A stretch of DNA of 64,000 bases from Mesostigma viride (GCA_009746045.1 RPFO01000645.1:1744086-1808085); one strand, 5' to 3'; positions 1 to 11,654 are shown, counted from the stretch's first letter. Notes: generated from the letters alone by a model not told the origin. Made by a program: numbers and translations.

Positions 1-472
1 AAAGGGATGGAAAGAAAGGGAAGGGAAGACAGGGGTGGGGTATCATGTGTGTGTCAGCACGGGGGCATGTTGCCCTGCGGTCATATCCTAAAGGTTGGTT
101 ACAGACGTACGCGGCAAACGGGTTGTATTGTGATAGAAGGTGCTACTATACTGTCAGGGTACTATACAAGGATGGGAAGGACAGTGTATGGACAGGTGGC
201 GCATGCAGCCATCACCGGCTGCAGTGGCTATTGCAGCTAATGATAGAGGTAATGTTCGCAGGCCCAATTTTAGTGACCACCTGACATGAAGGCTGCGTTG
301 AACCCAGCGCCTTCGATCAGCTTTGCACCCAAAGCGTCAAAACAGCTGGGAAGGACCTGCAAACCGACCGAATCAGGGATTGGGTCGTTACAATAGGAAA
401 TTAAAGGAAATTACATGCATGTGCACCACATGCTGACGAGTATATGCCATGGTTGTTACAAAAGATTGATCA
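1..472. other. No feature recognised
   Basis: I see no exon with convincing splice sites, no RNA gene and no known repeat here. Short open frames lack codon structure and conserved motifs. Confidence 0.5.
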
Positions 473-1338
473 GGCGGAGCCAATTTTCGGAAGAACCGTT
501 GGGTTCGCCAGAATTGGCGAAGCTTATAAGGCCGTACACGTGAGAAAATACATAGGAATAGGGGATAAAATCCGTCAATCCATCCATACATCCATACATC
601 CATACATCCATACATCCATACATCCATACATCCATACATCCATACATCCATACATCCATACATCCATACATCCATACATCCATACATCCATACATCCATA
701 CATCCATACATCCATACATCCATACATCCATACATCCATACATCCATACATCCATACATCCATACATCCATACATCCATACATCCATACATCCATACATC
801 CATACATCCATACATCCATACATCCATACATCCATACATCCATACATCCATACATCCATACATCCATACATCCATACATCCATACATCCATACATCCATA
901 CATCCATACATCCATACATCCATACATCCATACATCCATACATCCATACATCCATACATCCATACATCCATACATCCATACATCCATACATCCATACATC
1001 CATACATCCATACATCCATACATCCATACATCCATACATCCATACATCCATACATCCATACATCCATACATCCATACATCCATACATCCATACATCCATA
1101 CATCCATACATCCATACATCCATACATCCATACATCCATACATCCATACATCCATACATCCATACATCCATACATCCATACATCCATACATCCATCCATC
1201 CATACATCCATACATCCATACATCCATACATCCATACATCCATACATCCATACATCCATACATCCATACATCCATCCACCGAGTTTGTCCCTAATTTGCA
1301 AGCATAAGGATGAGGTTCTTCCGAAAATTGGCTCCGCC
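473..1338. repeat. 25-bp perfect inverted repeat framing a satellite
   Basis: Positions 473-497 begin GGCGGAGCCAATTTTC and their exact reverse complement lies at 1314-1338. The arms are 816 bp apart and enclose the 8-bp satellite at 579-1278. Both arms are perfect over 25 bp and the match stops on each side. This could be the termini of a short transposon whose core was taken over by satellite expansion, or a fold-back. No target duplication is obvious. Confidence 0.8.
579..1278. repeat. 8-bp tandem satellite (CATACATC)n
   Basis: About 87 nearly perfect copies of the 8-mer CATACATC run for 700 bp, with one variant stretch CATCCATC near 1192-1203. The long open frames on both strands (a repeating Met-Asp-Val-Trp-Met-Tyr-Gly-Cys pattern on the minus strand) follow from the repeat period and are not genes. 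Confidence 0.95.
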
Positions 1339-2303
1339 GTAGAGTTTCAACGGGCAAGTTGCAAGCACGCACGTTACTTGATGATTGATCATGTGTGCGG
1401 TATACTCACAATTATCTCAGGCCTTGACAGCAAAGCCCGCAATTTATCTGCAGCACTCCGATGCGCTCCGGATCCGGGTTCAACCTGCAGTTTTCAACGA
1501 GTCAGCAGCACATTCTGGCATGAACGGATGTCATCCTGCGATGGCTTTAACGTGGCAACTGGCATGAAAAACCGAAAGAAGCATGAGTTCTGCGCATTGG
1601 TTCTGTAGTATCCCTTACGGTTGGCCTTGCTAATGTATACATTAGTACAATTTTTATGTAAGAACCTGACAGTTCACGGGCAGCATGCACGTCCGCTTGA
1701 GTCGGGAGCAATTAGCTTTGGGGGGGGAAGACCATGACCAGCAAACAAAGATAGCTGTTTGGGCATTTGGAAAGTTCCAATGGCAGCCATTGGGATGGTT
1801 TAAATATCCAGTGACAATGGTTCAATTCCCTCTTGCAATTGGATCAAGTTGCGCGATAATAATACCAGCAAAATTCCCACGGAACGTAGTTGGTTTTTTG
1901 TTTTTCTTCTAAGCTAGGCTAAGACTAATTGCTGTTGCTTATTTCCTGTTTTAGCTTGCGTGCCGTAATTGAACGTTTTCTGGATGTCTGGACAAATGCG
2001 TGTACGTTATCCGCGCGTGAATGCAGTGCCGGAAAGCCAACCTGGTGGACGTCTTGCATGGCGGATATTGGCCCAAGGTCATCCTCAGTAGTCCAAGTGC
2101 ACTTGCGCACAGCATGCGACTTGCAGCAATTTATGTCACTGTCAGCACGCATTATTGCGGCCCGCGCCGCTGGCTGGCCCATGCAGTCCTGACGCCTGAG
2201 CCCTGACCCATTTATTAGGCCTTCTTGTTGACTTATTGCCCACGCAATTTATTAGGCCTAACCTGGGCCTAAGATGGTCACAAGAGATTTGACGTAAATA
2301 TCT
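1339..2303. other. Intergenic, no gene seen
   Basis: No supported exon. A 16-bp perfect palindrome CTAATGTATACATTAG sits at 1630-1645. Confidence 0.5.
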
Positions 2304-2568
2304 AGTACTGTGTTGGTACAGGCATTCACGCCTTAAGTTGGGTTGGCTTAAGTTGTGTTCACGCCTTAAGTTGGGTCAAGTAGGGTTTCGGCATTCCAAG
2401 TTCAAAGCAGTTCAGAGTAGTATGTTTGAGTAACTTTAGCTCAAATTAGTAGAATTTAGTAGAATCATTCACGCCTTAAGTTTGTTTCACGCCTTAAGTT
2501 GGTTGGGTTGACCCCTCAAAAACCTCGAGCCCAACTTAAGGCGTGAATGCCTGTACCAGGACAGTACT
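2304..2568. mobile_element. MITE-like element with about 40-bp terminal inverted repeats
   Basis: The left arm (2304 to about 2343) reads AGTACTGT, two variable bases, then TGGTACAGGCATTCACGCC and TTAAGTTGGG. The right arm (about 2530-2568) is its reverse complement with two mismatches near the tip. Between them the motif TTCACGCCTTAAGTTGG recurs several times, so the inside is built from copies of the arm. It has no coding capacity. The total length of 265 bp and the structure fit a miniature inverted-repeat element or fold-back. No clear target duplication is visible, so the superfamily is open. Confidence 0.7.
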
Positions 2569-3251
2569 GGGCCAGTCATAGATATGTGTTCTTCCTGCTT
2601 TTAGTGATTAGGCTGTTAATTAAATAATAAAAATTGACTTGTCAGGCTCCGTTTTAGCCACTGACATCTTGATACCCTAGGCTAAGCAGGGATTAACTAT
2701 TGGATATATTTGGAATAAACGACGTACACCTATTTATCTGGAAATTTGACTTGTCAGTGTATCCTTATTCCTAATGGGGCTTAGCCGCTTAGGTATCCGC
2801 TACCTAACAAGTAAATAATACTGTAAACGTGGACATCCTATGTGGACATACTAACGATTGGTAACCATGCGTGATTGCCTGCAGCCTGATGGGCACCAGG
2901 CGAAGTTTGGCACTACAGTAGTGTGTTTGGCACAGTAGTGTGGCAACGTGGTGCGACCGGGCGTCCCTAGCGAGCGCACGCACTACGCAGGTCAGACAGC
3001 TCACTAGTGGGAACAAGGCGAGCCTTGCGTGATGCTTGCGGGCCAAACTTATTTCTTCCCATTTCAATTCATTTGCTGCCCAGTTGCCGGTGACGACCTC
3101 AAATTTTGCTTCCTCCACAGGTAGCGACGGTACATAACCAGAGCCTCCGGTATAGCGTCCTTTAAATGGAATAAGTTTGAGAGAGCGACTTAGCTAGCAA
3201 AGCGCGCCCACTGACAGTTTCCATCGAAATAATCTAAAACACATTGACAGT
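2569..3251. other. Upstream flank of ubiquitin-like gene, no gene seen
   Basis: No exon is supported. ACAG stands directly before the first exon at 3252, so an upstream exon spliced there cannot be excluded. Confidence 0.4.
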
Positions 3252-5933
3252 ATGAAGCTGGAAGGCCTAGCCAACCTTGGGTCAAGGGATGCCACATCGG
3301 AGGGGGACGTTAAGGTAAGCGTATTTCGATCACGAAGGCTTCTGCTTGTAGGACGCCCCGAGTTTATATGGGTATGAAGGCTGCAGCTTATTGCCATTCT
3401 AAGCGCTGGCCAAGCGCGCCTGTTGACCTCCGTTTTATGGGTTCTGCTTCCCACTCTCGTCAACCGGGCTTTCCTACGACGTCACTTGCGCCTCTGATAT
3501 CGGCAGATCACATTGTCGCTGCCCGACGGCAAGCAGGAAGATCACACGGTAATGATCCATTGGCATGCCCGACCTACCATTTCTTTTGTGTCATTCCTAC
3601 GCTCCTGCATCCGAACTGACCGTCGTCTCTTGGGCGGTGCGGAGAGATTTTTCTTAAAGTGTCCGCCCTATACCATCTCGTTCATAATAGAACGCACCAT
3701 GCTGGATGCGTCACTAAGTCATTTCCCGCAGTTGGTTACGGACAAACGCTATCACCTACGATGGGCACGTCTGTAATAGCTTAATGTAACGCGGCACTAC
3801 ATCACAGAATGAGGTACTAGATTACTACCATATCCCATTTATCATACAAAGGCTGCGTCGTCACCTCCTTGTGCAAGCACCATATCTTTGTGCCTTTTGG
3901 TCGTAATGCAAGGCATCCCATGGTGGACCGGTCGTTCTCACGCCATCTGCATATGATTGAGTGCAATGCTGAGGGTACATGGAGGGTTATTCATGCCACT
4001 TAGTGAACAGGGATATAGCCGACAAAAAGCAGCTGCTGGTGCATTCGGTCGCCTCTCACTTGCTGGTGTCGTGGGGAAGTGCAAGTAGTCCACCCATCTA
4101 GACAGGGGCACCCATCTAGACAGGGGTGCAGATAGATTTTTGTTGTATTATAAAGACATGCACAGGATAATATTGTGCTGTTAGAAGCTGTTTTATATTT
4201 GTGAAAGCATTCGAATATGACAGCACGATATTCTGTGGGGGACCAAGTCTGGAGAAAAATGTACCTTTGTGACCCTTCACACCGTTTGTTACCCCACCAC
4301 ATCCTTGCCTTGGTCTGTAAGGTGGAGAAGGGAGAAAGCTAACACACAGGTCCAACATCCCCCCAAACCGTCCCCACAGCATGACGTCCTCAGATGGATA
4401 GCAAGCAACTGCGTGGACATGGGAGAAGGGTTGGATGACATGCTTGACAGGAAGCCAGATGTTGGGAGCGAGGGAGCGAGGGAGGGAGGGAGGGAGGGAG
4501 GGAGGGAGGGAGGGAGGGAGGGAGGGAGGGAGGGAGGGAGGGAGGAGGGAGGGAGGGAGGGAGGGAGGGAGGGAGGGAGGGAGGGAGGGAGGGAGGGAGG
4601 GAGGGAGGGAGGGAGGGAGGGAGGGAGGGAGGGAGGGAGGGAGGGAAGAATGCTGCATAGTGTGCATGTCTTATCGTGCGTCTGCTGAGGCGCCTACCGT
4701 GCCTCCCCCTTTGCCCTGTTAACTGCTCGTCCACCTCCCCGATGGCTCCCCCCTTTAGCCGCTCCCTGCCTTTTCTCATACCCTCCCGCCTGTCTCCCCC
4801 CCTTGCCCTGCTACTTGCGTATTCCCATCCCTGCCCGCCTGAGCTCCCCCCGTGCTCTGCTGCGTGCCTCCTCTCATGCCTGCCCACTCTCTTTCCCCCC
4901 TTAAGTTTATTAATGAAGTAAACGTTTCCTCCGTTTGATTGTATTTCCCCCTCTTTGCCTGTATTGCTCAGCTCAAGGAAGGGCACACGGTGGCGTATGT
5001 GAAGGCGCTGGTGGAGAAGAACCACGGCCTGCCTGCTGACCAACTGGTATGCTGGCAAACGCACATGCAACCACAGGCATCCGCTTGCTAGCGGCCATGC
5101 AGGAGGCGGGCAATCCTGGGCATCGCCTGGGCAGTGCTATCTCCATGAAGCAACCACCCTCTGTGTATAAATAGGGAGGACGTAGCGTGAGCTATTAACA
5201 TCTCTCGAGATTGATCTTTCGAATCTACAGCATGGCCAGCACTGTGTGGTGCCAGCAGGGGATAGGGACAGGCGCGCATGCCATGCGGGGCGCTACACAT
5301 AAACCGGCCGTTGCCTCAAAGTGTGGCCGCCTATGCTGCTCTATCCACTGCCAGCTCCCACCTGCACAAGGAGCGAGGCATCTCAGGGCGTACGTCGCTT
5401 GATGCAGTGGTGCATCCGCGATCCAACAGCGCCGAATCTGATTCGGAAAGTGCATCGAACGGGCGTCGAATGTCATGCGACTTGTCGCCCCCTGTCTGCC
5501 ATCGCACACTAACTGTTGGCGGCGTGGCGCATGGCTATGCTGTTACCAGGATACCAGCAAGCAAAAATAAAATTGCCGATCCCGTGGTGGCCAGCCCTTG
5601 GGTGTGTGGCGATTATTGTGATCCCATCCATGGGAAGGGCAGTGTTGGCGGAATGCTAAACCCAGAATGGTCCCTCGCCTGCTCGATAGCAAGCCAAGCA
5701 CGACAATAGCCTAGAATATTTCTGGCCTTGCGGTAGTGGCCGTATAACATGCCATATTGTTGTAACAAATCGTGGCTGTGTCGTTATTATCCCTGGCCGG
5801 TCCCTTCTCCCCTTCTCCCCCCCCGCAGGTGCTGGAGCTGGGTGGCACGGTCATGATTGACCCCCTCACGCTGAGCGACTACCCGACCGTGCGCGGTGCT
5901 GTCATCACAGTAAAGAAGGTGTGCGATGGATGA
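3252..5933 (+). CDS. Spliced gene for a small ubiquitin-fold protein
   Basis: Four short exons join in phase 0 at GT-AG introns: 3252-3314 (21 codons, from ATG, donor AAG/GTAAGC), 3507-3548 (14), 4972-5046 (25, donor CTG/GTATGC) and 5829-5918 (30, acceptor CCGCAG). The joined product has a first strand ITLSLPDG, a helix region TVAYVKALVEKNHGLPADQ and then TLSDYPTV. These align with ubiquitin's TIENVKAKIQDKEGIPPDQ and its TLSDY. That is a ubiquitin-like beta-grasp domain with a 20-residue N-terminal extension. The C-terminus is unresolved. Read-through gives Val-Cys-Asp-Gly and a stop at 5931-5933, while splicing at AAG/GTGTGC could reach an open stretch at 6643-6756 (acceptor GACGCAG). No C-terminal Gly-Gly is seen, so conjugation like ubiquitin is not implied. 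Role unknown. The introns carry a GGGA array. The start is uncertain because an acceptor-like ACAG precedes the ATG. Confidence 0.72.
4468..4646. repeat. (GGGA)n microsatellite in intron 3
   Basis: About 43 units of GGGA/GGAG run from 4468 to 4646 with one 3-bp phase break near 4543. It lies between exons 2 and 3 of the ubiquitin-like gene. Open frames through it (Pro-Ser-Leu-Pro repeats) are artefacts. Confidence 0.95.
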
Positions 5934-5999
5934 CAGGATTATGGAACCGTGCCCCAGCACGCTGGCACTGGTGTGTGCTTGGCGCTGTGGCCTGCACAG

Positions 6000-6352
6000 G
6001 GAAGAAGCTGTTATGTATAGGAACAGGGAGGAAGCTGCTATGTATAGGAACCGGGAGGAAGCTGTTATGTATAGGAGCTGGGAGGAAGCTACTGTGTATA
6101 GGAACAGGGAGGAAGTTGCTATGTATAGGAACCGGGAGGAAGCTGCTGTGTATAGGAGCTGGGAGGATGCTGCTATGTATAGGCGTTGGGAGGAAGCTGC
6201 TGTGTATAGGAACAGGGAGGAAGCTGCTATGTATAGGAACTGGGAGGAAGCTGCTATGTATAGGAACTGGGAGGAAGCTGCTGTGTATAGGAACAGGGAG
6301 GAAGCTGCTATGTATAGGCGTTGGGAGGAAGCTGCTATGTACAGGAGCAGGC
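6000..6352. repeat. 30-bp minisatellite, about 12 copies
   Basis: The unit GGGAGGAAGCTGCTATGTAT followed by AGGAACNGG repeats every 30 bp with point variants (AGGAACAGG, AGGAGCTGG, AGGCGTTGG). Because 30 is a multiple of three, all frames without stops stay open on both strands. I do not take them as coding. It begins about 80 bp after exon 4 of the ubiquitin-like gene. Confidence 0.92.
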
Positions 6353-8414
6353 CATGGACATGAGTGGCTGCTGGCGTACGCCTTGTTGTGTGTTGCTCCT
6401 CATGTGCGTGGTGGGAAAGGGCAGATGGGGCAAACGATGGTCCTTGTGTGGTAATTGCGCGCGTGACAGGATTCCGCGGGAATAACAAGTGGTTGATGGA
6501 GACATTGTGGGCAGGTATGGCTGCAGGTGGATGGTCTACAGGGATGGGGCAAAGGGGGGCTGATGCCTAGGGCGGTGCTACTATAGCACTTTGTTTGGTG
6601 CCATTCGGTTTTGGGTGGCAATCCAAATTCCATCTGACGCAGGTGACGTGTGGAGGGAAAGTGGAGCGGTACCTTGTCTCTTTGAGTAATGCTCGATGTT
6701 TTCTTCGAACATACGTTGTGTCCTGTTTGGAAACAAGATGCCTCATGATGGTTTGATGGCACATTTTGGCAATCATGCCTCGTGGTTTAAATTGGGTGGT
6801 TATGCGCAGTCTTGTACTGCTGTAGAAATTAGAATTTCCTCGTTCAGTGGGTACGAAAGCTGAAAATACGAATTTCATTGAGATTATACATAGTATAGTC
6901 TCAATGAAATATATAGTGCGGTGAGGCATGTACTCCGCTGTATATGTGGGCCGGTGCATCATGCAGTTGCCACGTGGCTGAAGTGGTCCATTTGTGTGCA
7001 TATTGAGCTGGAAAGTCGTGACGAATGATGATGGAGGAACCTGGCCATGACAGAGCACGTTTGGCGCGTACAGGTGCACGTTTTGGGAAAGCTACAAATT
7101 TTCAGATTGACATGCTTGACTACCCATCCCGTGGGAGTTTGACAGGTTTTCTTCATTAGGACAACCAAAGTAATTGCGTTGTATAATGGCAAGTGTGACG
7201 CTGTGTTGATTCTAGGAGGCAAAGCCCACCTAAAGTAGCAATTTTCGGTATCATGCTGTTTCGCATGAGCCCGAAAACTTGAAGCTAGCCATTTGCAGCT
7301 GTCCATAAACATGCCTTCTTTGCTTGGATTACTCATATTTCCATGCCTCGTCTATACATCTGGTTTTATCCATGTCTATTTATTGGGTGCAGGCCTAAAT
7401 GCTTGCGGTGCATCTTGCATGTATGCACTGGAATATCTGGGCTGAATCGGGTTGGAAAGCTTACATCCCGCAATACAAGTGCGCAGCGCGCCTCAGGACT
7501 GCCATGTGTCAGTCCCTGACCATGCCAAGTCAAGAGAGATGGCCTTTGTGGCCTAGTTGTGTATGCCATACAGCAATCTCAAGGAGCAATCTGTTTCTTG
7601 CTCGTCAAGAGCAGGCATGAATTTGCTCGCCCAGAGAAAAAGAAGGCATAAAGGCAACGCATGCACATCTGGTTGTCTCACGCCATGTGCCCAGGAATAG
7701 TTGTCTGGGGTACCGTATCAGGTGCCACCAGCCTGGCCAGCTGCAACCATCAGTAAAGGTTGTCGCCTTTGACCAGTCCACTTGCGCTACATTTAGAATC
7801 AGATCTGTACTTAGAATCTATAGCCTTCCTGCATGAGACTGACACATACATACATGTGAATACACCAATGTACAGATTCCCTGCATGTGCGTGCACTCCA
7901 TACGTGATGAATGTTCAAAGTTCTCACTCTCAGGATGATGGGATCTTGGACGCTGAAGTCAACATGAGTTGGTATACTGCCCTCGCTGCGTGGAATGTTG
8001 GAATTTAATTGAATAAATAATAAATGCTGGTTGTCTCCTTGATAAATAAGCACGTGACTGCGGCATGTGGGTGCCAATACAAAGTAATATGGAACCAATC
8101 TAACCCCTATACACAATGAGGAGGGAGGGCACCCACGCTAAGTAAGTAATTGCGTGTCATGAGCATGGGCATGCCCCGGAGTACTATGCTTTAATCTCAA
8201 TTCTCATTAGAAAAATAATTACATTAAAGTTACAGATATCGTCTGCATCATGCCCCAACCATATAGTCACTAGAGGGGGATATAATCCTAGCATCTAAGA
8301 GCTCTGTCCTATACTGTAATGGCAGACGAGGCGGTAGTGTAGCGGCTATCCTCAGGGGCAATAACCTCCACCTGAGGCTGACGATCGATCTACCCTAGCT
8401 GTGCACATTCTATA
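6353..8414. other. Intergenic or 3' region, no firm gene
   Basis: A possible last exon of the ubiquitin-like gene lies at 6643-6756 (37 codons and a stop after a CGCAG acceptor), but nothing in its protein is recognisable. The rest has no supported exon. Confidence 0.4.
6872..6910. other. Near-perfect 18-bp hairpin with 3-nt loop
   Basis: ATTTCATTGAGA and its exact reverse complement TCTCAATGAAAT surround a second pairing segment GATTATAC / GTATAGTC with one G-T pair. The loop is ATA. It may be a small fold-back relic. It is too short to be called a microRNA precursor. Confidence 0.7.
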
Positions 8415-9668
8415 CCATGCAATGGGCCGGGGGGCCCGTGGGGAGAAAACAGGAGCATGCTCCACAGAAGGGAGTGTGGCAGGGCTGCGTGCTGTCGCCC
8501 TACCTGTTCATTATTGTGGTCGAATACGTAATGATTCAGGCGCGCAAGCGATTTGCCCGCATCGTGGGGAGGGAACCAGGGGTGCAGGTTGCTAACAAAT
8601 TCTGGCATGGCGGTGCGGACACGGAGATTCGGCTGGCCGACATCATCTACGCAGACGACACCACCCTCTTCGAGGACACTGGGCACGTGCAGACATGGCT
8701 TGACTGCCTGGCTATCGAGGCCCGTGCGGTGGGGCTTGAGGTCAGCAAGAAGACAGAGGCCCTGGCGGTTGGGCTCACCCACTCACCGCCGCCCCTCTAT
8801 CTCCTCGACGGCTCTCAAGTCCTGTATCGGGACCGCGTCAAGCTGCTGGGCAGCCTGCTCCCCAGCTGCGAGGTTGATGTGGACCATCGCATCTCCCTCG
8901 CCTGGCACGCTCTACGCCAGTACCGGGCCCTGTGGCGCAAGCCCCTGGGCAAGATCGAGAAACAGGACCTGTTCTCGTCCTTCCTGTTCTCACGTATGGG
9001 GCCGAGACGTGGACCCTCACCGCCGACCTGGCCCGCAAGCTGGACGGCGCGGTCACCAACATGCTGCGTTCCATTTTCAGAGTAGGATATGCTGCTCATG
9101 TCCGCAATGAGGACCTGTACCAGGGCATGCCGTATATCACCAGCACCATTAAGCAGCGACGCCTGCAGCTAGTAGGGCACCTAGCTCGCACCAACCAGGT
9201 AGACACCTCACGTGGCCCCCCCGCAGGACTGCGCCCGGCAGCTCAGCCTGGCCGGCACCTCCTGACGTGGGCTGGGCCCAGTGATGTTAGACGCCGCAAG
9301 GCCCGCACCTTCAAAGAACAGCTAGTAGAGGACATGGGGGGCCTAGGCCTCTCCGTGATTTGGAAAAAGATGATGGACAAGGCCAAGTGGGCCCAGGTGA
9401 TAGGGGACAACGAGCCCCCCCCAGTGGGGAAGCGCTCGCGTGTGCAAACCCGTGGGAGGCACGCCAGACAGATCCCCTGTACTAGGGCAGCGTGCAGCTG
9501 TCTAGATAGATGTTGTAGTTAGAATGCTGTTAGATAGATGTCGTAGATAGCTGATGTAGATCGATAGATTAGACCGGTAGGACTGTTTGCACCCATCCAT
9601 CCATCCATCGCGGGGTTAATGCTCCGTGACTCCCCAACGGGAGCACGAGTCTAATTAATTAATTAATT
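8415..9668 (+). mobile_element. 5'-truncated LINE (family 3), copy 1
   Basis: Only the second half of a reverse transcriptase ORF and its 3' UTR remain. The 5' end is cut near 8415-8450. The 3' UTR (9523-9668) holds CCGGTAGGACTGTTTGCACC, a (CATC)4 stretch, then the hairpin CTCCCCAACGGGAG (9630-9643) and a TTAA-type tail repeated to 9668. The same 3' UTR occurs inverted at 46564-47235. It directly abuts the 5' end of the half-LINE at 9669. Confidence 0.82.
8453..9522 (+). pseudogene. LINE reverse transcriptase, C-terminal part, frameshifted
   Basis: It begins inside the RT domain at GVWQGCVLSPYLF, continues through the catalytic box YADDTTL (about 8648-8668) and the RT thumb. After a frame change near 8965 come TYGAETWTL and the conserved IKQRRLQLVGHLART. 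These are the usual C-terminal blocks of L1/RTE/Jockey-type LINEs. The upstream endonuclease and fingers are missing. The frame change and truncation make it inactive. The clade is not resolvable by eye. It is the same family as the split element at 57.4-64 kb. Confidence 0.8.
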
Positions 9669-11640
9669 GAGCACCGAATTTAGTCGTGAATATCACAATC
9701 GCTTCGTCTTTCTAAGACGCACATGCTGATATAATTTTCCGACGCTATTACGCAATATACGATGAGCAAACGCCCATCGACGCAACGCAGCCTGACGGCT
9801 GCGCTCGGCAATGGAAATCCGTCTGCAGCTCTGGCTGCAGCTTCGCCATCAGGGCCGGAAGGCAGTGGTGACACTAGTCGCGCACTGGTGGTCGCCCAGA
9901 ACCCTCCCGGGCTCTCCTCGCCCTCTGCATCGCCTGACCCAAAGCGCAGTCGCCCAGGCGAACCTGGCTGGTCTGAGCGTGATTTTGACGTCGATAGGCT
10001 CTTTACCACCTTCGACGCCAACAGGCCTGCCTTTTTCGACATGCCACCCATCAAGATACTGGAGCTCGTGTTTTACGGGTCACACGCCTCACTGCTGGCC
10101 CTGTGCCAGCAACTCCATTTCAACACCCACTTTTTTCGCAACGGAGTTGACGGCCGGTTTTCCCACCGCGTATATCAGACGTCCCTTCTTCGACCAACCT
10201 GGCCGGCTGGTCTCGCCCCCGCCTTCAGCTCGCAGCTCTCTTTACCCTCACTAAGCGCGCTCGGCCGAGGACCTTCTGCTCCCCGCCCCCATTACCGAAT
10301 CCACCTTCATCCACCACCTCCACGCCGCCCTCTCACAGCACGTGACGCCCATTGCTGCAGATGTGGCGGCAATTGGCGGCACGCTGGCTGCTGAGCTCCC
10401 CACCATCCCCACCGCCACCGGCGGCCGCCCTCCTCGCCTCCCCCCCCCCCCCCCCTCCGCCTCCACCGACTCCATGCATCACCGCCCAGCTCCGCGACAT
10501 CGACCAGCATCTTAAGGACAACGCCATTGCTATCGAGGTTCTGCAGAACACCGCAGGCCTCACCGCCCAGGCGGTGAAGGACATTGCCGCCAAGCCAGCC
10601 CCGGCTGGCCTGGCCGCGGCGATGCTCCTCCCATCACCACCTGGGCGGACATGCTTAAGCAACACACCACCTCCACCACCTCCGCCGTCGCAGCCCAGCT
10701 TCAACGGCAGACGCTTGACCTTCGCGAGGAGGCCGAGCTCGCCAAGCGCAGCCTCAACGTCATTGTCAAAAATCTCAAGATGGAGGAAGGTGAGAATTCC
10801 GAGAAGCTTGCGCGTGCTTTTGAGAGAGAAATCCTTGATCGCATGGGCCTTACTGGTGAGATCGAGCTGGCCGCCCACCGCCTTCCCCGCGCGCGGGGTA
10901 AGGCAGGGCCGCCCCCGCTCCTTCTCACCTTTAAGACCCCGGCGGACAAGATTTCCTTTCTCAGACGCCACAAGCGGCTCGAGAAGACTCTCTTCACCCT
11001 TGATGACGACTTGATGAGCAACTACAACGGCGACGGGAGCTATATGGCCGACCTACCTCCAGCTCCGGCAGACCAAGGCGGGCCAGCCGGTGTACTGGAA
11101 GGGGGCGGCCATCTACGTCGGTCACAAGCCCTGGCAGGCGACCCCCGCGGCCCCAGCGACTCCAGACGCCCCAGCTTAGGGGAATACAGCAGCAGTAGTG
11201 TAGAATAGATAGACCGTGGCCATGTACATGTACGCCTCCTAGTAGAGGCCCTATCCCAGCTAAGCCACGCGGTTAATCATGTACATCAGTGTGCCTATGA
11301 TGAGCCACACTCCAGATGATGTCTAGCTTTATTTAGTTTAATGTTGTGCCCATGCAGGGAGTAACTCTCTGCTGAGACGCCATTGAAGCCCTCGCTTCTT
11401 TGTATAGCTATGCTGATCTTCCCCCCCATGACAGGCTCCCCCTTCGCTGGGCATAGCTTGAAGATCATGGGGACGCACGTGCCCTGGTGCACCTAGAGCA
11501 AGGGTCCTTTACATCCCCAACCGGCCTTGCAGGAAGTAGCTTAGGATGTATGATAGGCCATATGCCCCCTCTCAAGGGCTATGTGCTACTACATATACTC
11601 CCAACGGAGTTATGTTACAATTCAATTCAATTCAATTCAA
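9669..11640 (+). mobile_element. ORF1-only non-LTR element (family 4), copy 1
   Basis: The 5' end GAGCACCGAATTTA is shared exactly with the second copy (45548 on the minus strand), so both keep the true 5' end. After the ORF1 region there is only about 430 bp of 3' UTR, the hairpin ACTCCCAACGGAGT (near 11586) and an (AATTC)n tail to about 11640. No reverse transcriptase ORF follows. The layout matches half-LINEs such as mammalian HAL1, which move with the help of another element's enzyme. Confidence 0.75.
9762..11208 (+). pseudogene. L1-type ORF1-like protein, broken frames
   Basis: It starts at ATG 9762 (MSKRPSTQRSLTAALG), with a Ser/Pro-rich N-terminus, then a segment corresponding to a coiled coil. 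From 10651 comes the RRM-like core RSLNVIVKNLKMEEGEN, followed by a C-terminal block (LLTFKTPADKISFLRRHKRL) typical of L1 ORF1 (Transposase_22) proteins. ORF1 proteins bind element RNA as trimers in the RNP. At least two frame changes (near 10394 and 10650, partly beside a C-run at 10440) break this copy. The second copy at 44088-45458 is about equally diverged. Confidence 0.72.
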
Positions 11641-11654
11641 AGCCAACGCTAACA

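Noticed and set aside
388-1372. Long open frames on both strands through the 8-mer satellite
   Set aside because: They exist only because the 8-bp period gives an 8-residue repeat without stops in all frames. There is no start context, splice site or conserved domain.
4116-5070. Pro-Ser-Leu-Pro and Gly-Arg-Glu-Gly frames through the GGGA array
   Set aside because: Composition artefact. The array lies inside an intron of the ubiquitin-like gene.
5787-6488. 233-residue frame across the 30-bp minisatellite, or a CRISPR-like array
   Set aside because: Units are directly adjacent with no spacers, so it is not CRISPR. The period is a multiple of three, so open frames arise by chance on both strands.
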